From NCBI RefSeq assembly GCF_013393325.1, contig NZ_QJRC01000086.1:1-56414 (forward strand): a DNA stretch of 56,414 nt. The letters are read 5' to 3'. The stretch is from Pseudomonas hunanensis. Its GTDB lineage: Bacteria; Pseudomonadota; Gammaproteobacteria; Pseudomonadales; Pseudomonadaceae. Positions within the stretch are counted from its first letter, which is position 1, and the number at the start of each line of letters is the position of its first letter. The notes below the pieces were generated by a model. It was not told the DNA's origin and ran no database searches. It was given only the letters and a program-made list of their open reading frames with translations. This document shows positions 1 through 7,976 of this stretch, piece after piece. A program made the translations under genes and the position numbers.

Positions 1-9
1 ATGAATTGC

Positions 10-53
10 TGGGGCTGCTGCGCAGCCCATCGCGACACAAGGCCGCTTCTACA
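10..53. repeat. REP-type element, family A (single arm)
   Basis: This is one arm of a short repeat that recurs almost identically at 18259-18374 and 36368-36470. The shared core reads CATCGCGACACAAGGCCGC and is flanked by a small GC-rich inverted repeat. Only one orientation is visible here; a partner arm may lie to the left of the window. I see no gene in bases 1-153, which form the upstream region of the ABC transporter operon. Confidence 0.75.
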
Positions 54-153
54 AAATCTGCCTATATCACTATCATCGACTTTTGCCCAAACGCCACAGA
101 ACCTTCGCACAGCCTTCCTAGCATGGCCCCCATCTCTTCGATGAGGCCCTGCC

Positions 154-1212
154 ATGAACCACACCACCCCCGGCGCACAAATGACCGTGCGCAACATCCA
201 CAAGCGCTTCGGTGCCTTCACGGCGCTGAACGATGTCTCGCTGGACATCGCCGCCGGCGAGCTGGTGTGCCTGCTTGGCCCGTCCGGTTGCGGCAAGACC
301 ACGCTGTTGCGTTGCATTGCCGGCCTGGAGCGCCAGGACCGCGGTACGCTGTACATCGGCGAACGCGATATTTCCGAGCTGCCGCCCCAGGCCCGTGACT
401 ACGGCATCCTGTTCCAGTCCTACGCGCTGTTTCCCAACCTCACCGTCGAAGCCAACATCGCCTACGGCCTGACCGGTAGTGGCCGCGAGCAGGCCCGTCA
501 GCGTGTGGCCGAAATGCTCGAGCTGGTGGGCCTTGCCGGCAGCGAGAAAAAGTACCCCGGCCAGCTTTCCGGTGGCCAGCAGCAACGTGTGGCCCTGGCC
601 CGCGCGTTGGCACCGTCGCCTTCCTTGTTGCTGCTCGACGAACCGATGTCGGCGCTGGACGCGCGGGTGCGCGAGCACCTGTGCACCGAGCTGCGCCAGC
701 TGCAACGCCAGCTGGGCATCACCACCTTGATGGTGACCCACAACCAGGACGAGGCCATGTTGATGGCCGACCGCATTGCGGTAATGAACAACGGCCAGGT
801 CGAGCAGTACGCCACCCCGCAGGAAATCTACGACCAGCCGGCCACGCCGTTCGTCGCCGAGTTCGTCGGCCAGGGTAATTGGCTGCCGTTTCAGCGCAGC
901 AGCGACAGCCATGCCCAGGTCGGCGGCATGAACATGCGCCTGGCGCCGGGTTCGGCCCAGGCCAGCAGCGGTCGGCTGTTCTGCCGCCCAGAGGCGATCA
1001 CGGTCAACCCGGTGGTACACGAAGAAAACCTGTTCCCGGCCATGGTTCGCGAAATCACCTTCCTCGGTAATCGCTGTCGCATGAGCTTTGAACTCAAGGC
1101 CTTGCCAGGCCATGCCTTGCTGGCTGAACTGGCCCCCGAAGCCATGCCGCGCCTGGGTTCGCAGGACATCTGGGTGGCACTGCCGCCGCAGAGCCTGCAG
1201 GTGTTTGCCTGA
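154..1212 (+). CDS. 2-aminoethylphosphonate-type ABC transporter, ATP-binding subunit
   Basis: This is the cytoplasmic ATPase of a phosphonate importer, expected to power uptake through the permease encoded next. The 352-residue protein has Walker A GPSGCGKT (42-49), the signature LSGGQQQR (138-145), Walker B ending LLLLDEP (158-164), a switch His in MVTHNQDEA, and a C-terminal TOBE-like extension as in spermidine/iron/AEP transporter ATPases. The start at 154 is used; an in-frame ATG at 181 (MTVRNIHKRF) is a good alternative. The stop at 1212 is followed one base later by the permease start, so the genes are probably coupled. AEP specificity is inferred from the downstream binding protein and the PhnZ-like HD enzyme, not from the ATPase itself. 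Confidence 0.85.
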   Translation: MNHTTPGAQMTVRNIHKRFGAFTALNDVSLDIAAGELVCLLGPSGCGKTTLLRCIAGLERQDRGTLYIGERDISELPPQARDYGILFQSYALFPNLTVEANIAYGLTGSGREQARQRVAEMLELVGLAGSEKKYPGQLSGGQQQRVALARALAPSPSLLLLDEPMSALDARVREHLCTELRQLQRQLGITTLMVTHNQDEAMLMADRIAVMNNGQVEQYATPQEIYDQPATPFVAEFVGQGNWLPFQRSSDSHAQVGGMNMRLAPGSAQASSGRLFCRPEAITVNPVVHEENLFPAMVREITFLGNRCRMSFELKALPGHALLAELAPEAMPRLGSQDIWVALPPQSLQVFA

Positions 1213-1213
1213 G

Positions 1214-2938
1214 ATGGCCGCGCCAATGTCCCTGCCACTGGGCCAGGCCAAAGCCGCGCCGCGTGCTGGCGTCGCCCTGGGTGACCGGTTGTTCGTCGTC
1301 GGCGGCAAGAGCCTGCTGCTGATCCTGTTGGTGCTGGCCGTGCTGATGCCGCTGCTGGCGATCTTCTGGCGTGGTTTCAGCGGTGAAGCAAGCCAAGGCG
1401 GCGGATTGCTGGCGGCCCGTGAACTGTTCGCCAGCGACAACTTCCACTGGTTGCTGGGCAACAGCCTGTCGGTGGCCTTGACGGTTGCGGCCATCGTGGT
1501 GCCGCTGGCCTACCTGTTCGCCTATGCCCTGCAACGCACGCTGATTCCGGCCAAGGGCCTGTGGCGGGGGATTTCGCTACTGCCGCTGTTGGCACCGTCG
1601 ATGCTGCCGGCCATCGCCCTGGTCTACTTGTTCGGCAACCAGGGGCTGCTGCGCGGGTTGCTCAGCGACAACATCTACGGTTTCTGGGGCATCGTGCTGG
1701 GCGAGGCTATCTACACCTTCCCGCATGCGCTGATGATCCTGCTGTCGGCGCTGTCGCTGGCCGATGCTCGCCTGTTCGATGCAGCTTCCAGCATGGGTGC
1801 CGGCTCGTGGCGGGCGTTCACCAGCATTACCTGGCCGGCCACACGCCAGGCGGTGTTCGCGGCGTTGTGCCTGGTATTCACCCTGACCATCACCGACTTC
1901 GGTGTGCCGGTAGTGGTCGGTGGCGACTATCAGGTGCTGGCACTGGAAGCCTACAAGGCGGTGGTCGGCCAGCAACAGTTTGGCCGTGGCGCGTTGATCG
2001 GCATGGTGCTGCTGTTGCCGGCGCTGTTCAGCTTTACCGTCGACGCCTGGCTGCGCCGGCGCCAGGGCGAGGCCATGAGCGGCCGTGCCCAGGTGTTCGT
2101 ACCCAAGCCATCGCGTGGCCGCGATGCCTGCTTCCTGGCCATCGTGCTGCTGGTGTGCGCGGCATTGTTGCTGGTGATCGGTATGGCGGTGTATTCCTCG
2201 CTAGTCACCTTCTGGCCATACAACCTCTCGTTGTCACTGCGTCATTACCTGTTCGACGACACCGCAGGTGGCGGCTGGCTGGCCTACCGCAACAGCGTGA
2301 CCATGGCCATCGGCACCGCGCTGATCGGCAGCATCGTGATCTTCACCGGTGCCTACCTGATGGAGAAAACCCAGGGGCAACGCCTGCTCAACCAGGCGCT
2401 GCGCCTGCTCAGCTTCATCCCCATGGCCGTGCCGGGCCTGGTGCTGGGCCTGGGCTACGTTTTCTTCTTCAACCTCAACGGCAACCCGCTGCATGTGCTG
2501 TACGGCGGCATGGGGCTGCTGGTGGTGTGCACCATCGCCCATTACCTGACCACCGCGCAGATGACCGCCACCACCGCCCTGCGTCAGCTCGACGGCGAGT
2601 TCGAAGCCGCTGCGTTGTCGCTGAAGGCGCCGCTGTACAAGCACTTCCTGCGGGTGACCGTGCCAATCTGCCTGCCGGCGTTGCTGGACATCATCCGCTA
2701 CCTGTTCGTCTCGGCGATGACCACCGTGTCGGCGGCGATCTTCCTGTACAGCCCCGACACCATTCTGGCTGCCGTTGCCGTGCTGAACATGGACGACGCC
2801 GGCAACGTTGGCGGTGCCGCCGCCATGTCCACCCTGATTTTGCTGACCAGTGCCGGCGCTTCGCTGCTGCTGGCCGCAGCCTCACGCGGCCTGCTGCGCC
2901 GCTCCCAAGCCTGGCGCCAACGCGCCGCGACCGTCTGA
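1214..2938 (+). CDS. AEP-type ABC transporter permease (two fused permease domains)
   Basis: This inner-membrane channel of the phosphonate importer has 574 residues. It carries two homologous sets of hydrophobic helices, each with a permease (EAA-type) loop: roughly residues 75-290 with EAIYTFPHALMIL, and 350-560 with QLDGEFEAAALSL. Such head-to-tail fusions are typical of iron (FbpB-like) and 2-aminoethylphosphonate permeases. I chose the ATG at 1214 because it follows the ATPase stop by one base; the reading frame is open further upstream, but that stretch lies inside the ATPase gene. The binding protein follows after 18 bases. The substrate is inferred from context. Confidence 0.85.
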   Translation: MAAPMSLPLGQAKAAPRAGVALGDRLFVVGGKSLLLILLVLAVLMPLLAIFWRGFSGEASQGGGLLAARELFASDNFHWLLGNSLSVALTVAAIVVPLAYLFAYALQRTLIPAKGLWRGISLLPLLAPSMLPAIALVYLFGNQGLLRGLLSDNIYGFWGIVLGEAIYTFPHALMILLSALSLADARLFDAASSMGAGSWRAFTSITWPATRQAVFAALCLVFTLTITDFGVPVVVGGDYQVLALEAYKAVVGQQQFGRGALIGMVLLLPALFSFTVDAWLRRRQGEAMSGRAQVFVPKPSRGRDACFLAIVLLVCAALLLVIGMAVYSSLVTFWPYNLSLSLRHYLFDDTAGGGWLAYRNSVTMAIGTALIGSIVIFTGAYLMEKTQGQRLLNQALRLLSFIPMAVPGLVLGLGYVFFFNLNGNPLHVLYGGMGLLVVCTIAHYLTTAQMTATTALRQLDGEFEAAALSLKAPLYKHFLRVTVPICLPALLDIIRYLFVSAMTTVSAAIFLYSPDTILAAVAVLNMDDAGNVGGAAAMSTLILLTSAGASLLLAAASRGLLRRSQAWRQRAATV

Positions 2939-2956
2939 CCTGTAAGGAACCTACCC

Positions 2957-3982
2957 ATGTACAAGCACCTTGCACTTGCCGCTGCTGTTTGCGCCGTGTT
3001 CAGCCTGCAGGCTTCGGCCGCCAATACCCAGCTGACGGTCTACACCGCGCTGGAAGCCGAGCAATTGAAGAGCTACAAACAAGCCTTCGAAAAAGCCAAC
3101 CCGGATATCGAGATAAAGTGGGTGCGTGATTCCACCGGCATCATCACCGCCAAGCTGCTGGCCGAGAAAGACCGCCCGCAAGCCGACGCGGTTTGGGGCC
3201 TGGCGGCGTCCAGCCTGGCGATTCTCGACCAGAACGGCATGCTTGAAGCCTATGCACCGAAAGACCTGGGCAAGATCTCCGGCAACTACCGGGACGCTGC
3301 CAACCCTCCGGCTTGGGTGGGTATGGATGTGTGGGCCGCGACCATCTGCTTCAATACCATCGAGGCCGAGAAGCAGGGCCTGAGCAAACCGGTGAGCTGG
3401 CAGGACCTGACCAAGCCCGAGTACAAGGGCAAGATCGTCATGCCCAACCCGGCCTCGTCCGGCACCGGTTTCCTTGACGTGAGTGCCTGGTTGCAGACCT
3501 TCGGTGAACCGCAAGGCTGGGCCTACATGGACGCGCTGCACCAGAACATCGGCCAGTACGTTCATTCCGGCTCCAAACCGTGCAAGCTGGCAGCGGCAGG
3601 CGAGTTCCCGATCGGTATTTCGTTCGAATACCCGGCCGTGCAGCTCAAGCGCCAGGGCGCCCCCCTGGACATCGTGCTGCCGAAGGAAGGCCTGGGTTGG
3701 GAGATCGAGGCGACTGCAGTGATCAAGGGCTCGCCCAAGGCGAATGCGGCCAAGCGCCTGGCTGATTTCTCGGCAAGCCCGGCGGCCATGGAGCTGTACA
3801 AGGAAAACTTCGCCGTGCTGGCCGCGCCAGGCATTGCCAAGCCGCAGACTGAGTTGCCGGCAGACTATGAGCAGCGCCTGATCAAGAACGACTTTGCCTG
3901 GGCTTCGAAAAACCGGGATGAAATCCTGACCGAATGGCGCAAGCGCTATGACGGCAAGTCGGAGAAGGTGGCCCAGCAGTAA
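2957..3982 (+). CDS. AEP-type ABC transporter substrate-binding protein
   Basis: This periplasmic solute-binding protein has 341 residues and a clear Sec signal peptide (MYKHLALAAAVCAVFSLQASA, cleavage near residue 22). The mature part resembles the iron(III)/phosphonate extracellular-binding class: the opening LTVYTALEAEQLKSYKQAFEKA and the segment with NPASSGTGFLDVSAW are typical. In the AEP group the ligand site holds the phosphonate directly. The AAGG-like ribosome binding site at 2943-2947 precedes the start. It ends the three-gene transporter set, and a REP-like hairpin follows at 3989-4022, before the HD enzyme. 2-Aminoethylphosphonate is the most likely ligand, but an iron-binding role cannot be excluded from sequence alone. 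Confidence 0.8.
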   Translation: MYKHLALAAAVCAVFSLQASAANTQLTVYTALEAEQLKSYKQAFEKANPDIEIKWVRDSTGIITAKLLAEKDRPQADAVWGLAASSLAILDQNGMLEAYAPKDLGKISGNYRDAANPPAWVGMDVWAATICFNTIEAEKQGLSKPVSWQDLTKPEYKGKIVMPNPASSGTGFLDVSAWLQTFGEPQGWAYMDALHQNIGQYVHSGSKPCKLAAAGEFPIGISFEYPAVQLKRQGAPLDIVLPKEGLGWEIEATAVIKGSPKANAAKRLADFSASPAAMELYKENFAVLAAPGIAKPQTELPADYEQRLIKNDFAWASKNRDEILTEWRKRYDGKSEKVAQQ

Positions 3983-3988
3983 CCTGTA

Positions 3989-4022
3989 CCGGCCTCTTTG
4001 CGGGCACGCCCGCGAAGAGGTC
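3989..4022. repeat. REP-like hairpin (family B) between binding protein and HD gene
   Basis: The arms GGCCTCTTTGCGGGC and GCCCGCGAAGAGG fold into an imperfect hairpin just after the binding-protein stop. The sequence matches the family B repeats at 40066-40151 and 47808-47905. It has no T-tract, so it may stabilise the upstream mRNA or act as a weak attenuator rather than a full terminator. Confidence 0.6.
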
Positions 4023-4056
4023 ACCGCCGCTATCAAGCCAGGACTACTAGATACCG

Positions 4057-4605
4057 ATGCCTACTCCAGCCCAGATCATCGATAGCACCTTTGCCCTGTA
4101 CGCGCGCCATGGCAGCGACGACTACATCGGCGAAGCCATCACCCAGCTCGAGCACATGTCCCAAGCCGCGCAACTGGCCATGGCCGAAGGCTTCGACGAT
4201 GAAGTGGTGCTGGCGGCGTTCTTCCACGACATCGGCCATCTGTGTGGTGGTGACGCCAGCATGGGCGGTTACGGCGTGGTCAGCCATGAACGCATCGGCG
4301 CCGAATATTTGCGCCGTTGTGGTTTTGGCGAGCGCATGGCGCGGCTGGTGCAGTATCACGTGGAGGCCAAGCGTTACCTGACTTTGCGGCAAGCGGGGTA
4401 TTACCAGCGGTTGAGTGAGGCGAGCAGGCGCACCCTGGAGTATCAGGGCGGCATGATGAGCGAGGCCGAGGCGGATGCGTTCGAGCGGGATCCGCTGTTC
4501 GAGGTCAGCCTGCGGATGCGGGAATGGGATGAAATGGCCAAGGAAATTGGAATGCCAGTGGTTGATCTGGAGGGATTGAAGCAGAAGGCGCTGGCACTCC
4601 TTTGA
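4057..4605 (+). CDS. PhnZ-like HD-domain oxygenase, phosphonate degradation
   Basis: This is a predicted cytosolic mixed-valent di-iron oxygenase of the PhnZ/TmpB group, which cleaves the C-P bond of alpha-hydroxyphosphonates. The 182-residue protein keeps the HD metal-ligand layout: QLEH (His33), FFHDIGH (His57, Asp58, His61), SHE (His77), YHVE (His101) and a later Asp in REWDE. It also has the Tyr23 and Glu26 stretch before the first His that marks PhnZ-like oxygenases rather than phosphohydrolases. It lies 74 bases after the transporter, so uptake and breakdown are probably linked. PhnZ normally needs a 2-oxoglutarate hydroxylase (PhnY or TmpA). None is in this window, so the partner is either to the left or absent. 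Confidence 0.8.
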   Translation: MPTPAQIIDSTFALYARHGSDDYIGEAITQLEHMSQAAQLAMAEGFDDEVVLAAFFHDIGHLCGGDASMGGYGVVSHERIGAEYLRRCGFGERMARLVQYHVEAKRYLTLRQAGYYQRLSEASRRTLEYQGGMMSEAEADAFERDPLFEVSLRMREWDEMAKEIGMPVVDLEGLKQKALALL

Positions 4606-4622
4606 AAGATGGGCCTGGTTAC

Positions 4623-5993
4623 TCAGATCTGAGTAACCAGCGCCTCAAGCTGTTCTTGCCGTTCAGCCTGGTTCAACTTCGCCCCAGGATTGAGCGTGGA
4701 CCACTGGGGGTGCGCTCGTGCTTTCACCAGTGCCTCCGGCAACTTGCCCTCGCGCCAGGCTTTCTCATCCACTTCACCCAGACGAATACTGTCCTGTGCC
4801 GCATGCCCGCGGCTCTCCAGCGCCATCATCAACTGCTGCTGACGCAAAGCCAGCAAGCGCAACACGGTATCGTCCACGGTCAGCTCGCGCTTGCCCTTGA
4901 GCTTGCCCATCAACCGTGAACCATAGTTGCGCGCCGTCTGCAGCGCGCCGCCGGCAATCGCCCCAGCCAACGCCGCCGCACCCAAGGTAAGGCCGCCGAC
5001 CAGTAGATCCACCCCAGCGCCCGCTGCCGCACCCGCTGCCACACCGCTGCCCAGGCGCACGCCCAGCAACTTCAGGGTTTCGGGGTTGAACAGGTCATCG
5101 CCCCAGCGGCCATCGAGCAACGGCAGGTCGCTGGCATGGGCATCCTCGCGGCGGAATGCGTACAGCTTGAGCAAGGCTTCAACGCAACGCTGCTCACGTT
5201 GGCGTATGTCTTGACGCAGGGCTTCCATCGCCCGGGCTTCGGCCGCCGGTTCGGCTTCGACGCTGCGCCGGCAGGCGGCGCAGTCCAGCAGCAGTTCGGC
5301 AATCAGCCGCTTGCCACTGTGCCGGCGGGCCAGGCGTTGCGCTTGCTGGTCGTCGATCAGCCGCTGCAGGGCTGGGCGGGCGTCCTCCAGCAGTAGGGCA
5401 AGGCTCTCGTACAAACGGCGCTCGCCATCCTCGGGCGGGGCCACGCTGTCGAACCGCACCAACGCGTGAAGGCCAAGCCGGGCAAGGGCTTCACGCCATT
5501 GCGGCTCGCGGTGCTGGTGGCTGGCGACGAAGTTGAGCACCGGCAGCAACGGCTTGCCGCAGCTGGCGAGTACTTCCAGTTCGTCGCGGTATTTGGCCAG
5601 CACCGGCTCGCGCGCATCGATCACATACAGGCCGGCATTGCTGGCCTGCAGTTGACGCAGCACTTTGGCTTCTTGCTCGAAACGCTGGCGCGCTTCGCTG
5701 CCCTGCAGAAAACGCTCCAGGCGGGCCGGGCCGTCCAGGCGCTCGCCAGGGCGCTCCAAGCGTTCGAGGTAGTCGAGCAGGGCAATGGCATCTTCCAGGC
5801 CTGGGGTGTCGTACAGCTCCAGCAAGGGTTCGCCGTCCACCGACAGCCGCGCACCCTCGACATGGCGAGTGGTGCTGGGGCGATGGGATACCTCACCAAA
5901 GCCCACGTCGCGGGTCAGGGTGCGCAGCAACGAAGTCTTGCCGACGTTGGTGTGGCCGACCACGGCCAGTTTCAGTGGCTCAGTCATGGCCAT
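4623..5993 (-). CDS. GTPase with DUF3482 C-terminal region
   Basis: The 456-residue protein starts with an Era/Obg-like small GTPase domain: P-loop GHTNVGKT (13-20), a switch Thr-rich stretch (TTRHVEG), and G3 motif DTPG (62-65). The rest matches the DUF3482 type: an alpha-helical region, then a Gly/Ala-rich hydrophobic segment around residues 320-360 that could insert into the membrane. An ATG two codons in (MTEPL) is an equally good start. It overlaps the end of the DUF2868 gene by 14 bases, so the two are co-translated. No specific function is known to me; a membrane-associated regulatory GTPase is the most that can be said. Confidence 0.8.
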   Translation of the reverse strand: MAMTEPLKLAVVGHTNVGKTSLLRTLTRDVGFGEVSHRPSTTRHVEGARLSVDGEPLLELYDTPGLEDAIALLDYLERLERPGERLDGPARLERFLQGSEARQRFEQEAKVLRQLQASNAGLYVIDAREPVLAKYRDELEVLASCGKPLLPVLNFVASHQHREPQWREALARLGLHALVRFDSVAPPEDGERRLYESLALLLEDARPALQRLIDDQQAQRLARRHSGKRLIAELLLDCAACRRSVEAEPAAEARAMEALRQDIRQREQRCVEALLKLYAFRREDAHASDLPLLDGRWGDDLFNPETLKLLGVRLGSGVAAGAAAGAGVDLLVGGLTLGAAALAGAIAGGALQTARNYGSRLMGKLKGKRELTVDDTVLRLLALRQQQLMMALESRGHAAQDSIRLGEVDEKAWREGKLPEALVKARAHPQWSTLNPGAKLNQAERQEQLEALVTQI

Positions 5994-7371
5994 GCTCCAG
6001 CCAGGTCAAAGGCGAGGTGTCGGCGTGTGCCAGGCCAAGGCGGTCGAGGGCTTCGTGCCAGTCGCCCAGGCGCTGAGCATCCAGGGCCTGGCCGGGGGCG
6101 GCCTGGAGCAGCCAGATGCGCGTTGCGCCGGCATTGCGCGCCAGTTCTGCAAGCAACGCCAGGCTGCCGCGGTCGGGTGAGCGGCGTGGGTCGCAGGCAA
6201 TGGCGAGGCGTGCCGGGGGGAAGCGGCTGAGTTGCTCGAGCAGGCGGTTGCGCGATTCACGGCTGTCGAGCACGCCGGCATCGATCACGTTTTTCGGCAG
6301 GGCGGGTGGCCAGGGGCGCTGGTCGTCCAGCTCCAGGCCGACCAGCAGGGCACCGCTGCTACCGCTTTCCAACTGGCCTGCGGCAAATTGCGGCAAGGCT
6401 TCGGGGGCGGCGTCCTGTACGCCGATTCGCTCGCTACGCGGCATCAGTGCTTCACGCAACTGCGCATAGCCGGGCAGGCTCAGGTCCAGCGCCAGGCGTT
6501 CGCGGCCCTGGCGCCAGCGCCACAGGCACAACCCGGCCAGCAGCAGGCGCGGCAGCAGGCCATACACCAACACCACGCCGAGCAGCCAACTGGCCCAAGC
6601 CTGGCGTGCCAGCTCCAGGGCAGGCTGGCTGTCGCCGCTGGCGCGAATCATGGCCTCATCGGGCACGGCGAAGCCCAGCAACGAGGGCAGGGCGCCCAGC
6701 GCCTGGGTCAGGTGAATGAACGGGTCGGCGGCAAGCAGGGTGGTTTCCCAGACAAAGCCGTAGCGCCGGGTGGCCAGCAAGGCCAGCAGCATGCCCAGGG
6801 CGGTGAGCATCGCCAGCAGCCATAGGCCATGCACCAACAGGCCGAGCAGCCAGCGGTTGAGGCGCTGGCGCTGCAGCAGCACCAGCAACGCCGGCGCCAG
6901 GTGCGCGGCCTTGGCATCGCGGGCGAAGCGTTCGCTCAACCACAGCCACAAGCGGCCCAGCCCCGCGCCATGTTCGCCGCTCAGGGCAAAACCGATGGCC
7001 CAGCCCAGCAACATCAACAGGTTCAGCCCAAGCAGGCTGCCCAAGGCCCAGAATACGTTAACCGGTCGCTGCCCGTCGCCCAGGGCGGCCAATGCCAGGC
7101 CGGCGCCGCTGAGCACGGCCATCAGCAGCAAGGCCAGCAGCGCCAGGCGCGCGCCTTGCTTCCAGTGGCGCAGGGCGGCGCTCATGCCGTCGCGTTCGGC
7201 CAGAAACAGCGCCCGGTTTTCGATGCGCGTCGCCAGGTCGCCGCCGAGCTGGCGAGCATGGCGGTTGGCTTCCTGGTCATCCAGCAGGCCGGCGTGTTCC
7301 TCGCGCAGGCGTACCGCTTCGGTGAGCCAGCGCTTGTCCAGTGGCGTGGGTGCAGTCACAAGGTCTTCCAT
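5980..7371 (-). CDS. DUF2868 membrane protein, partner of the GTPase
   Basis: The 463-residue protein starts at the ATG at 7371 (MEDLVTAPTPLDKRW). The frame is open ten codons further upstream, but that start would be closer to the folA region. After a soluble N-terminus (about 75 residues) come four or so hydrophobic helices: LALLALLLMAVLSGAGLALAAL, LGLNLLMLLGWAIGFAL, a Trp/Leu-rich pair near the middle, and LLGVVLVYGLLPRLLLAGLCL. The C-terminal third is soluble. It overlaps the downstream GTPase start by 14 bases, and the two families commonly occur as a pair, which suggests a membrane receptor with a GTPase. Substrate and pathway are unknown. Confidence 0.75.
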   Translation of the reverse strand: MEDLVTAPTPLDKRWLTEAVRLREEHAGLLDDQEANRHARQLGGDLATRIENRALFLAERDGMSAALRHWKQGARLALLALLLMAVLSGAGLALAALGDGQRPVNVFWALGSLLGLNLLMLLGWAIGFALSGEHGAGLGRLWLWLSERFARDAKAAHLAPALLVLLQRQRLNRWLLGLLVHGLWLLAMLTALGMLLALLATRRYGFVWETTLLAADPFIHLTQALGALPSLLGFAVPDEAMIRASGDSQPALELARQAWASWLLGVVLVYGLLPRLLLAGLCLWRWRQGRERLALDLSLPGYAQLREALMPRSERIGVQDAAPEALPQFAAGQLESGSSGALLVGLELDDQRPWPPALPKNVIDAGVLDSRESRNRLLEQLSRFPPARLAIACDPRRSPDRGSLALLAELARNAGATRIWLLQAAPGQALDAQRLGDWHEALDRLGLAHADTSPLTWLEHGHD

Positions 7372-7425
7372 TGCACAGGTCAAGGCAGAAGCATAACCCA
7401 CACGCCCGGTGCTATCCTCGCTGGC

Positions 7426-7941
7426 ATGAATACATCACTCCCCCTCAGCCTGATCGCGGCTTACGCCGAGAACCGCGTGATCGGCATCGACAACTCCATG
7501 CCCTGGCATTTGCCGGGGGACTTCAGGTACTTCAAGGCCACCACCCTGGGCAAGCCGATCATCATGGGGCGCAAGACCTGGGATTCGCTGGGCCGGCCGC
7601 TGCCTGGGCGGTTGAATATCGTGGTCAGCCGCCAGGCTGGGCTTGAACTGTTGGGTGCCGAGGTGTTCGCCTCGCTTGAAGAAGCGCTGGTGCGGGCCGA
7701 ACAGTGGGCGCGCGAGCAGGGCGTTGAGGAACTGATGCTGATTGGCGGGGCGCAGTTGTATGGCCAGGCGCTGGAGAAAGGGCTGGTCAGCCGCATGTAC
7801 CTGACGCGGGTGGAAATGGCGCCGGAAGGGGATGCCTGGTTCCCGGAGTTCGATCAGGGGCAGTGGAAGCGGGTGTCGAGCGAGGCACAGGCTGAGGAAG
7901 GCAAGCCGGCTTATCACTTCGAGGTTTGGGACAAGGTTTGA
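7426..7941 (+). CDS. folA: dihydrofolate reductase
   Basis: This enzyme reduces dihydrofolate to tetrahydrofolate with NADPH and is the trimethoprim target. The 171-residue protein is of standard length. It shows the N-terminal strand SLIAAYAENRVIGIDNSMPWHLPGD with Trp27 and catalytic Asp32, the NADPH-binding MGRKTWDSLGRPLPGR, and IGGAQLYGQAL. I start at ATG 7426; the frame is open far upstream, but that part is the complement of the DUF2868 gene. The gene is divergent from DUF2868 (54 bases between starts) and converges on tcyP across a strong hairpin. Confidence 0.97.
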   Translation: MNTSLPLSLIAAYAENRVIGIDNSMPWHLPGDFRYFKATTLGKPIIMGRKTWDSLGRPLPGRLNIVVSRQAGLELLGAEVFASLEEALVRAEQWAREQGVEELMLIGGAQLYGQALEKGLVSRMYLTRVEMAPEGDAWFPEFDQGQWKRVSSEAQAEEGKPAYHFEVWDKV

Positions 7942-7943
7942 AA

Positions 7944-7972
7944 TTGCCGGGGGCGCGTTGCGCCCCCGGCAA
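7944..7972. terminator. hairpin between convergent folA and tcyP
   Basis: A perfect 13-bp stem (7944-7956 with 7960-7972) with a 3-base loop lies between the two stop codons. There is no strong T-tract on either side, so it may act as a bidirectional terminator or as a 3'-end protection hairpin. Confidence 0.6.
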
Positions 7973-7976
7973 ACTG

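Noticed and set aside
1561..3129. A 522-codon open frame overlapping the AEP permease and binding-protein genes
   Set aside because: Its composition (Arg, Ala, Gly, His) is that of an out-of-frame reading of the transporter genes, which have clear homology in the other frame.
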